Notes under the pieces: generated by a model
What the model saw: the letters and a program-made list of their open reading frames with translations, nothing else
The model's database searches: none
What the model was told of the DNA's origin: nothing
Translations under genes and position numbers: made by a program
In this document: positions 62,768 through 64,000 of the stretch, one piece after another
Position numbering within the stretch: position 1 is the stretch's first letter
Layout: every line of letters begins with the position of its first letter
NCBI RefSeq assembly: GCF_002022275.1
Contig: NZ_MSDF01000010.1
Location: forward strand, 1-64,000
Source: Pseudomonas fluorescens
GTDB lineage: Bacteria > Pseudomonadota > Gammaproteobacteria > Pseudomonadales > Pseudomonadaceae
Reading direction: 5' to 3'
Length of the DNA stretch: 64,000 nucleotides

Positions 62768-64000
62768 ATGAATAAAAATCTGCGCTTCAGCCACAAAATC
62801 CTGCTTGCAGCCTCCCTTATCGTCATCGCCGCCTTCGCACTGTTTACCCTCTACAACGACTACCTGCAACGCAACGCGATCCGCGACGACCTCAATAATT
62901 ACCTGCACGAAATGGGCGATGTCACCGCCAGCAATATTCAAACCTGGCTCACCGGGCGCATTGCCCTGGTGGAAAACGCAGCACAAAACATCGCCATCAA
63001 CCCAGAAACCAGCGCGGCGGCAACCCTGCTGGAACAGAAAGCCCTGACGTCCTCGTTCATGGCGACCTACGTGGGCGACAGCAAAGGTGCCTTCACCATT
63101 CGCCCCGACACCAAGATGCCCGACGGCTTCGACCCTCGCGTTCGCCCTTGGTACACCGGCGCGCAGAGCAGCAACGGCTCAACGTTGACCGAACCTTATA
63201 TCGACGCCGCCACCGGGCAGTTGATCATTTCCATCGCCACGCCCAGCGCGACCAAATCCGGCCAGAGCGTCGGCGTGGTGGGCGGTGACCTGAGCCTGCA
63301 AACCCTTGTGGATAACATCGGTGCACTGAACTTCGGTGGCATGGGCTATGCGTTCCTGGTCAGTGCCGACGGCAAAGTGCTGGTACACCCGGACAAGAGT
63401 CTGGTGATGAAGACGTTGGCGGATGTGTATCCGAAAAACACACCGAAAATCAGCGGTGGCTTCAGCGAAGTCGAAGCCAACGGCAGAGACAACATCGTGA
63501 CCTTTACCCCGATCAAAGGCCTGCCGTCGGTAAAATGGTACCTGGGCATTTCGGTAGATAAAGACAAGTCCTTCGCCATGCTCAGCCAATTTCGCACCTC
63601 GGCAGTGATCGCCACGCTGATTGCCGTGGTGATTATCATCGCGCTGCTGGGCATGCTGATCCGTGTACTCCTGCAACCCTTGCACGTGATGACGCGCGCC
63701 ATGCAGGACATCGCCGACGGCGAAGGCGACCTGACGCGCCGCCTGACCATCCAGAACCACGATGAATTCGGCACGCTGGGAAATGCGTTCAACCGTTTCG
63801 TGGAGCGGATTCATACGTCGATTCGCGAAGTATCCTCCGCCACCCAACAGGTCAACGAGGTTGCCCTGCGCGTGGTCAGCGCCTCCAACTCTTCGATGGT
63901 CAATTCCGACGAACAGGCCAACCGCACCAACAGCGTGGCCGCTGCGATCAATGAATTGGGCGCCGCCGCCCAGGAAATCGCGCGCAATGCGGCACAAGCC
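62768..64000 (+). CDS. Methyl-accepting chemotaxis protein, 5' part only
   Basis: The first 411 codons of a transmembrane chemoreceptor; it runs off the window and has no stop here. TM1 is near 10-30, then a dCache periplasmic domain (about 35-275), TM2 (about 280-303) and HAMP (about 303-355). The ligand domain has FDPRVRPWYTGA, TEPYIDAATGQLIISIATP and VVGGDLSL, the pattern of amino-acid-binding dCache receptors such as PctA/B/C. The C-terminal signalling tip and methylation sites are outside the window. Confidence 0.87.
   Translation, partial: MNKNLRFSHKILLAASLIVIAAFALFTLYNDYLQRNAIRDDLNNYLHEMGDVTASNIQTWLTGRIALVENAAQNIAINPETSAAATLLEQKALTSSFMATYVGDSKGAFTIRPDTKMPDGFDPRVRPWYTGAQSSNGSTLTEPYIDAATGQLIISIATPSATKSGQSVGVVGGDLSLQTLVDNIGALNFGGMGYAFLVSADGKVLVHPDKSLVMKTLADVYPKNTPKISGGFSEVEANGRDNIVTFTPIKGLPSVKWYLGISVDKDKSFAMLSQFRTSAVIATLIAVVIIIALLGMLIRVLLQPLHVMTRAMQDIADGEGDLTRRLTIQNHDEFGTLGNAFNRFVERIHTSIREVSSATQQVNEVALRVVSASNSSMVNSDEQANRTNSVAAAINELGAAAQEIARNAAQA

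Overview
The window is a piece of a Pseudomonas chromosome, most likely from the P. fluorescens group. The evidence is GC-rich codon use, the arcDABC arginine deiminase operon, a GcsR-controlled glycine cleavage operon, OprD- and FadL-type porins, and many REPIN-like inverted repeats with the GTGGGAGC...GGCTTGCC core. Two blocks match the P. aeruginosa gene order as I remember it. One is tRNA-Lys, queC, queE, cpoB, pal, tolBARQ, ybgC, ruvBAC, yebC, aspS, dps, a cold-shock gene, slyX, a HIT gene and oprD. The other is yajQ, panE, a sensor kinase, a cobalamin adenosyltransferase, a Nudix-ThiE gene, argJ, secA and dciA. I see no prophage, plasmid module, insertion sequence with a transposase, CRISPR array or rRNA.

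Layout. 1-2.2 kb: a Spy/CpxP-like periplasmic protein and a CpxA-like kinase, with a CpxR-like tandem box upstream; the response regulator is not in the window. 2.2-4.6 kb: a family III CoA-transferase with an unusual domain order and an AlkA-type glycosylase. 4.6-11.7 kb: arginine catabolism, with two divergent arcD antiporter copies, then arcA, arcB, arcC and a small conserved gene. 11.8-19.7 kb: the TyrR-like activator gcsR and its target operon gcvH-gcvP-sdaA-gcvT, which breaks glycine down to one-carbon units and serine-derived pyruvate. Its promoter can be read in full: 18-bp activator sites, an IHF-like site and a sigma-54 -24/-12 element. 20-28.4 kb: a cold-shock protein, an RDD membrane protein, nadA, a large unrecognised gene, a FadL porin, a RidA-like protein, and a heme peroxidase divergent from a cysteine-rich winged-helix regulator across a perfect 12-bp inverted repeat. 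28.5-32.3 kb: pstSCAB, a phosphate transporter of the E. coli PstS type, with a Pho box and no phoU.

32.3-49.9 kb is the conserved housekeeping block: queuosine synthesis, Tol-Pal envelope machinery, Holliday junction processing, aspartyl-tRNA synthetase, Dps and OprD. It includes a membrane-anchored cold-shock-domain protein. 50-64 kb: MscS channel, YajQ, ketopantoate reductase, an orphan sensor kinase, PduO-type adenosyltransferase, Nudix-ThiE fusion, ArgJ, SecA, DciA, a HerA/YjgR-like ATPase, and the start of an amino-acid-type chemoreceptor that runs off the end of the window.

Most of the window is ordinary core genome. The parts most worth a second look are the peroxidase/Cys-regulator pair with its operator, the paired divergent arcD genes, the missing glyA in the glycine operon, the membrane cold-shock fusion, the permuted CoA-transferase and the unrecognised 525-residue protein.
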